Positions 6,454 through 13,583 of a DNA stretch of 19,963 nucleotides are shown here, one piece after another. The DNA lies in the NCBI GenBank assembly GCA_015486145.1, contig WFSH01000187.1, positions 1-19,963 of the forward strand. Reading direction: 5' to 3'. A program made the position numbers and the translations under genes. The stretch is from Mesoaciditogaceae bacterium. GTDB lineage: Bacteria > Thermotogota > Thermotogae > Mesoaciditogales > Mesoaciditogaceae. The stretch's first letter is position 1. Each line of letters starts with the position of its first letter. The notes under the pieces are model-generated. The model had not been told where the DNA came from, did not search any database, and worked only from the letters and a program-made list of their open reading frames with translations.

Positions 6454-8094
6454 TCATTTTAAAATATTTTGTGCCGTATAATAAACCGTATCAACGAGTT
6501 CTGAAGTTGCGCCGTATCCTACACTAACATCACAAATATTGGTTGGCAACGCAACTGGATAAGAGGCCACAAACTCCATAAAATGTCTAATTTTTGAAAA
6601 CTTCTCTACATATTCGACTTCAGATTTTGAAATGATCGCTCCGTTTGTAAGACGAACGAGCAATTTTTCAAGTCTTGTTGGCTTTTCATCACGTACGAGA
6701 TAGAGCACAACGTTGTTCAAAAGAATTGGCGCAAAATAATCCTTTACTTTCCCATAAAGAGAAGAAACACGACTTATGATGATGTTGGGGTGAGTTTGTC
6801 CCACCTTTAAAAATTCGTTGAGCTGGGGAAATTCATAAACGGTGGCTTTTTGTGAAACAAAAGAAATATCGTTCGGAGTTTGAAATCCATCGTTCTTCAC
6901 CACTATATTCGAAGAACTTTCGATAAAACCATCTACAGGATCCACGATTCTGAATTTCACATAAATTTTACCGTTCTTGAAAAACAAGCCATCAATTATT
7001 GGAAAAATAACAGGATTCTCCGTGAAAATTTTATAGATGTTCACTTCATTTGAAACGGGATCGGTTGTGAGTAATAATTCACCGTTTAAAATTGAAGAGA
7101 AGGAAGATTTTGAATGTGTCAATCCAAATGTTATACCTCCAACGCTAAAACTTTTTGAAGTTATGAAACAAACACTTCCGTTTACCACTTCAAATGTGAA
7201 AGGCACAACATCTTTTGGAAAGGGAACGGAAGAAAGTTCTTTACCAGTTACCACGTTAAACTCTCTCACTTCTTTACTCGTCAAATCCATGATGTAAAGT
7301 GTATCGCCAAAAATTTTAGCGTAACTGAAAATATGAACTCTCTTATTGAAAAGGGAAAGCCTTTTCTCCAAAGAACCGTCATACTCGAAAATGTCTATTG
7401 CATCTTTTCCATATTCACCAACGTAAACCCTGCCAGCGTTATCCGAACAGAAAACTACCGGATAATTAAGGTGCGACACAAACTTTTTTTTGCTGGAAAA
7501 ATTTGATGTGTATTCGTACACGCTGCCATTTTCAAAAGAAACAAAAAAAGCGTTCACGGATTGTGAGAAAATCATGGCCGTTGGGGTGGAGTTTACTCCC
7601 AAGGTATAATGTTTTTGGACAGAACCAAATTTCTCAACAAACCTGTTCGCGGCGTCAAGTACGTAATAACTATTCTGTTTTATCGCCGCCGAAATGGGAC
7701 TGTAAAAAATTTCACCACCGTTAAACCCTTTGATCGAGCCAACATAGTCAATTCCGGTGATCGGAGCGAATGAAGGGTTTGAAACATTTGCAAGAAATTT
7801 CAAAAGATGGAAGACTGGCTCGAGCTTGAAAACGTTTTTTGCCGTGTTAAGTGCTTTCAGAGCATCGCTTATCTTGCCTTTCATAAGATCCAATCTTGCC
7901 CTGAAATACCACAGTTTTGGGGCATCTGCAGCGTTAAATGTCGAAGAAATGGTGAGGTTCATCAAAGATAAAGCCTGCTCAGTGTTACCTTGATTCCAAG
8001 CTTTCACGGCGGCTGAAAAAGCACCCATATAGTTGGCGTACGTCATTGAGATCAACATCACAAAAAAACACAAAACGAAGACCATTTTCTTCAT
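6454..8094 (-). CDS. Exported TPR plus beta-propeller protein, unknown function
   Basis: This 546-residue protein opens with a clear Sec signal peptide (MKKM, then about 14 hydrophobic residues, then MTYA near residue 20). Residues about 25-95 look like two TPR-type helical hairpins (AVKAWNQGNTEQALSLMN; FRARLDLMKGKISDALKALN). Residues about 115-390 show repeating short strands of the kind seen in NHL/YVTN propellers (for example GRVYVGEYGKDAIDIFEYDG). The C-terminal approximately 110 residues contain PNIIISRVSSLYGKV and LYLVRDEK, faintly like a von Willebrand A fold lacking its metal-binding Asp; that last point is conjecture. It is likely periplasmic. Its ATG overlaps the plsY stop by 4 bp (ATGA), so the pair is coupled. 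I cannot name a function. Confidence 0.85.
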   Translation of the reverse strand: MKKMVFVLCFFVMLISMTYANYMGAFSAAVKAWNQGNTEQALSLMNLTISSTFNAADAPKLWYFRARLDLMKGKISDALKALNTAKNVFKLEPVFHLLKFLANVSNPSFAPITGIDYVGSIKGFNGGEIFYSPISAAIKQNSYYVLDAANRFVEKFGSVQKHYTLGVNSTPTAMIFSQSVNAFFVSFENGSVYEYTSNFSSKKKFVSHLNYPVVFCSDNAGRVYVGEYGKDAIDIFEYDGSLEKRLSLFNKRVHIFSYAKIFGDTLYIMDLTSKEVREFNVVTGKELSSVPFPKDVVPFTFEVVNGSVCFITSKSFSVGGITFGLTHSKSSFSSILNGELLLTTDPVSNEVNIYKIFTENPVIFPIIDGLFFKNGKIYVKFRIVDPVDGFIESSSNIVVKNDGFQTPNDISFVSQKATVYEFPQLNEFLKVGQTHPNIIISRVSSLYGKVKDYFAPILLNNVVLYLVRDEKPTRLEKLLVRLTNGAIISKSEVEYVEKFSKIRHFMEFVASYPVALPTNICDVSVGYGATSELVDTVYYTAQNILK

Positions 8095-8717
8095 TTTGTA
8101 TCACCGCCAACGTTAAAGAGCCCTTTAAGGGCTTTTACAACATCTGTTTTGTTTTCTTTGCCGGATACCAGTCTTCGGATGTTCGAATGGTGCCTGTAAA
8201 CGATAAGCACCGTCAAAATCAGAAGAACGAATGACAAATTCCACCACCTCAAAATGACGGCCGTCAAAACCAAAGCCAAAAATCCCACCATCGATGATAG
8301 TGAAACGTATTCTGTAACGATCGTTAACAAAAGCCATAACCCTATGAATTCCAGTCCCATAAGTGGTACAACGGCAAAGACAAATCCAAGGCTACCGGCA
8401 ACTCCTTTACCACCGACAAACTTGAGATAAACGGGATAATCATGTCCGACCACCGCTGCAATTCCCGTGAAGTACATCCAAAAACTGTCCAAGCCAATGG
8501 CACGTGCCACAACAACTATTACAAACACTTTCAAAATATCTGCCAACATGGAAAGAGCTCCCACCACTGAACCTGAAGCACGCAAAGCGTTTGTTCCACC
8601 AACGTTACCGCTTCCTATTTTGCGGACATCAACCCCTTTAAGCGCTGGAAATATGTAACTGAACGGTATACTTCCCACGAAATATCCTATAAATACCATG
8701 AGCAAGTCCAAGAACAT
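8091..8717 (-). CDS. plsY: Acyl-phosphate:glycerol-3-phosphate acyltransferase PlsY
   Basis: PlsY transfers the acyl group of acyl-phosphate to glycerol-3-phosphate, the first membrane step of phospholipid synthesis; its usual partner PlsX is not in this window. The protein is 208 residues with about five hydrophobic membrane segments. Diagnostic blocks are GSGNVGGTNALR (residues 35-46), GHDYPVYLKF (91-100) and GGKGVA (102-107), which bind glycerol phosphate and acyl phosphate. Length and motif order are normal. ATG at 8717 comes 2 bp after the der stop, and the stop overlaps the next gene by 4 bp, so translation is coupled on both sides. Confidence 0.95.
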   Translation of the reverse strand: MFLDLLMVFIGYFVGSIPFSYIFPALKGVDVRKIGSGNVGGTNALRASGSVVGALSMLADILKVFVIVVVARAIGLDSFWMYFTGIAAVVGHDYPVYLKFVGGKGVAGSLGFVFAVVPLMGLEFIGLWLLLTIVTEYVSLSSMVGFLALVLTAVILRWWNLSFVLLILTVLIVYRHHSNIRRLVSGKENKTDVVKALKGLFNVGGDTK

Positions 8718-8719
8718 GT

Positions 8720-10033
8720 TTATCTTCTCGCTTTCAACGTAATTTGTATCGGTGATAAGCGAAGCTCTGGTATCTTTCTTCTCATGAAAGAAACGAGGGC
8801 CCTTTTCATGGAATCGTTGAAAAGTTCTGGAAAATTAACAAACATGACGAAATGCGGAGGCGCTGAAGAAATCTGAGTGGCGTAATAGATTTTCAATTTA
8901 CTTCCCCTTTTGGATGGCATGATTCTATCATAAGAAAACTCGGTCGCAGCTTTAGTCACTTTCGAAGTTGGAATTTTTGCCTTGTAAGAGTTGTAAGAAT
9001 TCACGATCTCATCTAACAGTTTCTCAACGTTCCAAGAATTTTTGGCGGATACTGAAATTTGTGGGGCGTAATTTATGAAAAACAATTTTTCCGCCACTTG
9101 AAATTCAAAATTTGGTATTACCACATCCCACTTGTTCATGGCAATCACAGCTGCTTTTGAATATTCACTTATCGTTGAGGCTATTTTTTGATCTTGAGTC
9201 GTGATCCCCTCAGAAGAATCCACAACGAGTACACAAACATCCGAGTTTTGAATGGCACGTATCGTACGTGCCCCACTAAAGGACTCAACGGTTCCCTTTT
9301 GAACTCTTCTCCGCTTTCTCAGACCAGCGGTATCCATGAAAACAATTTCGATATCTTTATATTTCAGAGTTGCATCTATCGTGTCACGTGTCGTCCCTGG
9401 TATATCAGTTACGAAAGACAATTTTTCTCCAAGAATGGCATTTATCAACGATGACTTTCCCACGTTTGGTTTTCCCACGATCGCAACTCGCGCCAATGGA
9501 ACTTCTACTTTTTCGTAGTTCAGAGGCAATTTGCCAACGATCTCATCCACGAGCAAATCAAATCCCATATTATGTTCTGCAGCCACAAGAATCGGTTCAC
9601 CCATGGAGATAGAATATATCTCCGACATGTTTGCCATGTAAGCGGGTTTGTGCTCTGTTTTGTTGACCACAAAAAGAAATGGACGACCTGACTTTCTTAT
9701 CAAATCCGCAATTTCTACGTCTTCTCTCGTTATTTCAGACCTTCCATCTACCACAAACAGCACGAGCGCTGACTCATTTATCCATTCTCTGAAAGCACGA
9801 GTCATCTCACTCTCTATTTGGTCAGAAGGTTTAGCAAAATAGCCCGGTAGATCCACCAGTCTCACAAATCTGTCTTTCAACTTTGTATCAAAAATCACAG
9901 GATCTCTGGTCAAACCTTTGTAATCGGCGACCAGAGATCTTCTGTATCCCACAAGTCTGTTAAAAATACTGGATTTTCCAACATTTTTACGCCCGGCAAT
10001 GGTTACAACCGGTAAATCATTTCTGCTTTTCAC
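8720..10033 (-). CDS. der: Ribosome-assembly GTPase Der (EngA)
   Basis: Der has two tandem GTPase domains and a KH-like domain and acts in 50S subunit assembly. Domain 1 has GRKNVGKSS (14-22), DLPG (61-64) and NKTE (124-127). Domain 2 has GKPNVGKSS (187-195), DTAG (234-237) and NKWD (300-303). The KH-like domain runs from about 355 to 437 and ends with the family's basic tail. Domain 1 departs from consensus twice: RKN where RPN is usual, and Glu in place of the base-specifying Asp of NKxD. The start is a GTG at 10033 that overlaps the 3' end of rpsA by 17 bp. An in-frame stop lies just upstream, so no earlier start is possible. Length (437) is normal. Confidence 0.95.
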   Translation of the reverse strand: MKSRNDLPVVTIAGRKNVGKSSIFNRLVGYRRSLVADYKGLTRDPVIFDTKLKDRFVRLVDLPGYFAKPSDQIESEMTRAFREWINESALVLFVVDGRSEITREDVEIADLIRKSGRPFLFVVNKTEHKPAYMANMSEIYSISMGEPILVAAEHNMGFDLLVDEIVGKLPLNYEKVEVPLARVAIVGKPNVGKSSLINAILGEKLSFVTDIPGTTRDTIDATLKYKDIEIVFMDTAGLRKRRRVQKGTVESFSGARTIRAIQNSDVCVLVVDSSEGITTQDQKIASTISEYSKAAVIAMNKWDVVIPNFEFQVAEKLFFINYAPQISVSAKNSWNVEKLLDEIVNSYNSYKAKIPTSKVTKAATEFSYDRIMPSKRGSKLKIYYATQISSAPPHFVMFVNFPELFNDSMKRALVSFMRRKIPELRLSPIQITLKARR

Positions 10034-11708
10034 TCTTCTGATTCACCATATCTCCTATGGTAGTGGTCATGGGACCGGAATTGAAAAAAGACTCCTCTTT
10101 TTTCTTTGATTCCTTCTTAGAATTGAAATTGTCTTTCAAAGTTATAACCATATCTCTCTCATCCAATTTCGGGTTATAAGACACTTTATGCACTTTAGCC
10201 TTAACCGTTTTTCCCTCTTCTATTTCTCCAGAAAAATGCGATCTCGGTAAGAAACCCTCGACGTCGTAATCCAAGACTTTGACAATGGCTCCAGAATTTT
10301 TCACACTCACTATTTCACACTCTACGGGTGTACCGGGTTTAACTTCTTTTGACAATTTTTCCCATGGATCTTCCATCGTGCGTTTGATACTAAGTCTCAT
10401 TCTTCTTGATTCGGGATCAATTTCGAGTATCTTTACATCTATCGTTTGTCCTTTTTTGAGAATATCAGACGGTTTTTTCACAAAATTCCAAGAAAGCTCT
10501 GAAATGTGTGCAAAACCAGATACGCCATCTTCAACCTCTAAAATAACTCCGTTGTCCAAGAGCTTGACAACTTTTGATTCCAACGTTTCACCAACGTGGT
10601 GACGCTCTTCAACTCCTTCCCATGGATCACCCTCAACTTTCCTTATGCTGAAAGAGATTCTGCGTTTTGGAACGTCGAGATCTATAACTTCAACTTTCAC
10701 ATTTTGTCCTTCTTCAAAGTAGTCTTTGAGATTTCTGCGATGATTATCATAAAATATTTCGGACGCGTGAACCAAACCTTTTACTCCCTCTTCGACCTTA
10801 ACAAATACCCCAAAAGGCACGATCCCCGTTATAGTTGCATCGGTTACAGTTCCAACGGGGTATTTGCTTTCTATGTTTTCCCAGGGATCGGGTATGAGTC
10901 GTTTGGTGCTTAGAGACATTTTTCCCTTTTCGGGATCCTTGGAGATAACCATAGCCTCAACTTCATCTCCAACATGAAATCTTTCCTTGATATTTACATT
11001 TTTATCCCAGCTGATCTCAGATCTGGGAAGAAGAGCGGTCATCGGACCAACATCAACAAAGACCCCAAAATCTGTGATTTCGTCGACTTTTCCACTGATT
11101 TTTTGCCCTTCTTGGATGCTGTTCAAAAATTCAGCGCGTTCTTTGTTCAACAAAGCATCTCTTGAAAGTACTATGTTATAACTTTTTCCCCTTTTGCGTT
11201 GCTCAAAAGTTACGACTTCAAAATCATATTCCTGTTCTATCAATTTAGAAGGATCCACTGAATTCAAAGATGAAGCCTGAGAACCAGGCAAAAATGCAGA
11301 AATTGCACCTCCTATTTCAACGTTGTAGCCACCTCGCACTTTTCTCACAACGTGACCCTTTACAATCGTGCCTTTGCCACCTTTTTTCAACTCGTTGAGA
11401 AGTTGGCGCATTACGTACTTCTTTTCTGAAAGATATAACTTGCTCTCGTCATCTCCCCTATAACTCGTCACGATCGCTTCTATCACATCTCCCGGTTTGT
11501 AACTTTCCGGAGTTTTTACAAGATCTCTTACGTTTATCATTCCCTCCGTTTTAGCTGAAACGTCAACTATCATGTATTCAGGTCCAATTTGAATTACCGT
11601 ACACTTTCGAACCTCTCCAGGTCGCGGAGTTCCCAAATTCTCGTTGTTTTGTAAGTACTCTTCGAGTTCCTCGTTAGTTTCTTTTTCGAACTTTTCGCTG
11701 TTTTCCAT
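10017..11708 (-). CDS. rpsA: Ribosomal protein S1 (six S1 domains)
   Basis: S1 binds mRNA on the 30S subunit. Six S1/OB repeats can be counted at about residues 31-97, 111-183, 200-270, 285-356, 372-443 and 458-526, three of them joined by DPWE linkers (before repeats 4, 5 and 6), then a Lys/Glu-rich tail. Six repeats match the long bacterial S1; this rules out the short HMBPP-reductase fusion or ypfD types. Start: an in-frame GTG at 11738 would add ten residues (MCPLYESGEK), but it lies inside the Shine-Dalgarno AAGGAGG (11744-11738), so the ATG at 11708 is preferred (563 residues). A hairpin fills the space between. The gene follows ispH directly, and its 3' end overlaps der by 17 bp. Why the leader matters is given under the site at 11709-11744. 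Confidence 0.93.
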   Translation of the reverse strand: MENSEKFEKETNEELEEYLQNNENLGTPRPGEVRKCTVIQIGPEYMIVDVSAKTEGMINVRDLVKTPESYKPGDVIEAIVTSYRGDDESKLYLSEKKYVMRQLLNELKKGGKGTIVKGHVVRKVRGGYNVEIGGAISAFLPGSQASSLNSVDPSKLIEQEYDFEVVTFEQRKRGKSYNIVLSRDALLNKERAEFLNSIQEGQKISGKVDEITDFGVFVDVGPMTALLPRSEISWDKNVNIKERFHVGDEVEAMVISKDPEKGKMSLSTKRLIPDPWENIESKYPVGTVTDATITGIVPFGVFVKVEEGVKGLVHASEIFYDNHRRNLKDYFEEGQNVKVEVIDLDVPKRRISFSIRKVEGDPWEGVEERHHVGETLESKVVKLLDNGVILEVEDGVSGFAHISELSWNFVKKPSDILKKGQTIDVKILEIDPESRRMRLSIKRTMEDPWEKLSKEVKPGTPVECEIVSVKNSGAIVKVLDYDVEGFLPRSHFSGEIEEGKTVKAKVHKVSYNPKLDERDMVITLKDNFNSKKESKKKEESFFNSGPMTTTIGDMVNQKSEKQK

Positions 11709-11744
11709 TTTTTCCCCACTTTCGTAAAGTGGGCACACCTCCTT
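11709..11744 (-). promoter_or_regulatory. Hairpin-bridged ribosome-binding site of rpsA
   Basis: On the minus strand: AAGGAGG (11744-11738), TGTG, then CCCACTTT-ACG-AAAGTGGG (11733-11715), a perfect 8-bp stem with a 3-nt loop, then GAAAAA and the ATG at 11708. Unfolded, the Shine-Dalgarno is 29 nt from ATG, too far; folded, only about 10 nt of single strand plus the helix separates them. No T-tract follows, so it is not a terminator. The AAGGAGG begins on the last base of the ispH stop codon. Confidence 0.6.
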
Positions 11745-12595
11745 CAGTTTTTAAATTCACTCAACCTCTTTTTGATCTCATCTATTATTCTCATAGGGGT
11801 TGAGGTTCCACTGCAGATTCCCACACTTTCGATAGATTCAAACCACTTTTCGTCGATTTCGGACACGTTTAAAATCATGTAAGTATTTTCGTTTAAACTC
11901 TTCGCAATCTCGTACAACTTTTTGGTATTAGAACTCTTCTTTCCTCCCACGACTAAACACAAATCGTTGGATCTTGCTAATTCTTTCACCTCCTTTTCCC
12001 TCTCTAAAGTAACTGCACAGATGGTGTTGTAGACGTGAAATGAAGAAAAATTTTTCCCCATATCCAAGAATTTTTTTGAAATTTCTTTGAATCCATCAAC
12101 ACCCATCGTCGTTTGAGAAAACAACGCGATCTTTTCTGAAGAAAAAGCAACATTTGGGTGTTTTTGATTCACCACTTTTAAATCTCCAACAACACTTTTG
12201 AGATATTCCACTTCAGCGTGGCCTTCACGTCCGTAAAGAAAAATCTCGAATCCCTCAGCTTTTTCTTTTTTTATAAGATCTCCCACAGCACTGACAACTC
12301 TACATGTTGCGTTTACAACTTTTTTGGCACGTTTTCGCAATTCTCTCAGAATATCCAAAGGGACTCCATGTGCTCTTATAACAACTGTCGATTCAGAAAT
12401 ATCTGGCCATTCATCAAACACGTCGAAAGATTTCAACCCTATGGATCTTAATCGAAACATTTCATTTTCATTATGAATCAAATCACCGGTTACGTAAACA
12501 TTCTCACCGCTTAAAAGTAAATTCTCCACAATCTCCACCGCGCGTTTTACGCCAAAACAGAAACCAATATCTCTCGCAACCTCTATTTTTAGCAT
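11744..12595 (-). CDS. ispH: 4-hydroxy-3-methylbut-2-enyl diphosphate reductase
   Basis: IspH (LytB) is the last enzyme of the MEP isoprenoid pathway and reduces HMBPP to IPP and DMAPP on a [4Fe-4S] cluster. The three cluster cysteines are C13 (GFCFGVKRAV), C98 (NATCRVV) and C193 (NTICAVT). The substrate-binding residues H77 (RAHGVP) and H126/E128 (GHAEVE) and the SQTT block (160-163) are present. The C-terminal GASTP block is CSGTSTP here. The 283-residue length is standard for the stand-alone enzyme. Its ATG overlaps the end of cmk by 7 bp, and rpsA starts just after its stop, an order typical of Thermotogota and many Firmicutes, where ispH and rpsA are neighbours or fused. Confidence 0.96.
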   Translation of the reverse strand: MLKIEVARDIGFCFGVKRAVEIVENLLLSGENVYVTGDLIHNENEMFRLRSIGLKSFDVFDEWPDISESTVVIRAHGVPLDILRELRKRAKKVVNATCRVVSAVGDLIKKEKAEGFEIFLYGREGHAEVEYLKSVVGDLKVVNQKHPNVAFSSEKIALFSQTTMGVDGFKEISKKFLDMGKNFSSFHVYNTICAVTLEREKEVKELARSNDLCLVVGGKKSSNTKKLYEIAKSLNENTYMILNVSEIDEKWFESIESVGICSGTSTPMRIIDEIKKRLSEFKN

Positions 12596-13248
12596 TGTTT
12601 CATCTTCTCCACGATGAGACTGTACAGTTTACTCACAACCTCTTCAAATGTGAATCCATCGGTACTGAATATAATGGCATCTTTTGCGGGTTTCAATGGC
12701 GCCACTTCTCGGGTTGAATCTATTTTATCCCGGAGTTCTATCTCTTTGACGACCTCTTCAAATCTTACACTGACACCTCTTGATTTGTAATCTTCATATC
12801 TCCTATGCGCCCTTTCATCCACAGAAGCGGTGAGAAAAATTTTCACGCATGCGCTGGGCAAAACAACCGTTCCAATATCTCTTCCTTCCACAACGATACG
12901 TTTTCCATTTGCGATCTCTCGTGCTTTTTGGGTTATAATTTCCCGAATTTCTGGAACCTCCGCCACCTTTGAAACTACTTTCCCAACTTTCACGGTTCTG
13001 ATCTCCTCACCAAGAGGCTTTCCGTTCATATACAACGTTGAATCACCGGAAAGGTAGAAATTGGCACTCTTTACCATTTTCAAAAATTCCTGAGATGCCA
13101 ATTCCTTTCGGGATTTTATCCAAAGAAATGTGGCCGCCCGATAAAGAGCCCCTGTGTCGAGATGCTTAAAACCAAGTTTTTTTGCCAGTTCTCGGGAAAC
13201 AGAAGATTTTCCCGAACCTGCCGGTCCATCAATGGTAATGTATATCAT
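12589..13248 (-). CDS. cmk: Cytidylate kinase
   Basis: Cmk phosphorylates CMP and dCMP to the diphosphates using ATP. The P-loop DGPAGSGKSS occupies residues 7-16. HLDTGALYRA binds the substrate region, VEGRDIGTVVLP is the CMP-specific block, and RDKIDSTREVAPLKPAKDAI near the C-terminus carries the lid arginine and the Asp that contacts the CMP pocket. Length (219) is normal. Its ATG overlaps the stop of the STAS gene by 4 bp (ATGA-type junction), and its own end overlaps ispH by 7 bp, so three genes in a row are translationally linked. Confidence 0.96.
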   Translation of the reverse strand: MIYITIDGPAGSGKSSVSRELAKKLGFKHLDTGALYRAATFLWIKSRKELASQEFLKMVKSANFYLSGDSTLYMNGKPLGEEIRTVKVGKVVSKVAEVPEIREIITQKAREIANGKRIVVEGRDIGTVVLPSACVKIFLTASVDERAHRRYEDYKSRGVSVRFEEVVKEIELRDKIDSTREVAPLKPAKDAIIFSTDGFTFEEVVSKLYSLIVEKMKQC

Positions 13249-13583
13249 GCCTTCGCTTCTTCTATCGTGTCAAAAATTTTAAAAACCCTGTTGAGTTTTG
13301 TCAACTCAAAAATTTTCTTCACGTTACCTCTCAAACCGAAAATTCTCAGCTCTTTCGAATTTTCCGAAGAATGCTTCAAAAGTGAAACGAGTGCTCCAAG
13401 GCCAGCACTGTCTATGTAGGAGAGTTCCCTCATATCTATCAGAATCCACTTTCTATCACTTTTAACAGTTTCTAACATTTTCTCCTTAAATTCGATAGAA
13501 TGGTATGCATCCAATTCACCCCTTAGCACGACAGAGATGTAATCGTCCATTTTTTTTATTTCCACCGAAAAATTTTGCATCAT
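13245..13583 (-). CDS. STAS-domain anti-sigma factor antagonist (SpoIIAA-like)
   Basis: A 112-residue single STAS domain. The block LIDMRELSYIDSAGLGALVSLLKHS contains the phosphorylatable Ser (S59 in DSAGL) that switches these proteins between binding and releasing a partner, classically an anti-sigma kinase of the SpoIIAB/RsbW type. No such kinase is in the window. A STAS gene at this place, next to cmk, is one I remember from Thermotoga maritima (unverified), so the location is probably ancestral. The partner could be the switch for the SigH-like factor encoded further down the same run, but that is speculation. Both ends overlap neighbours by 4 bp. Confidence 0.92.
   Translation of the reverse strand: MMQNFSVEIKKMDDYISVVLRGELDAYHSIEFKEKMLETVKSDRKWILIDMRELSYIDSAGLGALVSLLKHSSENSKELRIFGLRGNVKKIFELTKLNRVFKIFDTIEEAKA

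Noticed and set aside
11715..11733. The rpsA leader hairpin as an ispH terminator
   Set aside because: It is followed by GAAAAA on the minus strand and GTGTG on the other; no T-tract on either side.
11738..11744. GTG at 11738 as the rpsA start
   Set aside because: It is the last part of the AAGGAGGTG ribosome-binding site, leaving no spacing. Another rpsA-specific site would be needed, and none is seen.
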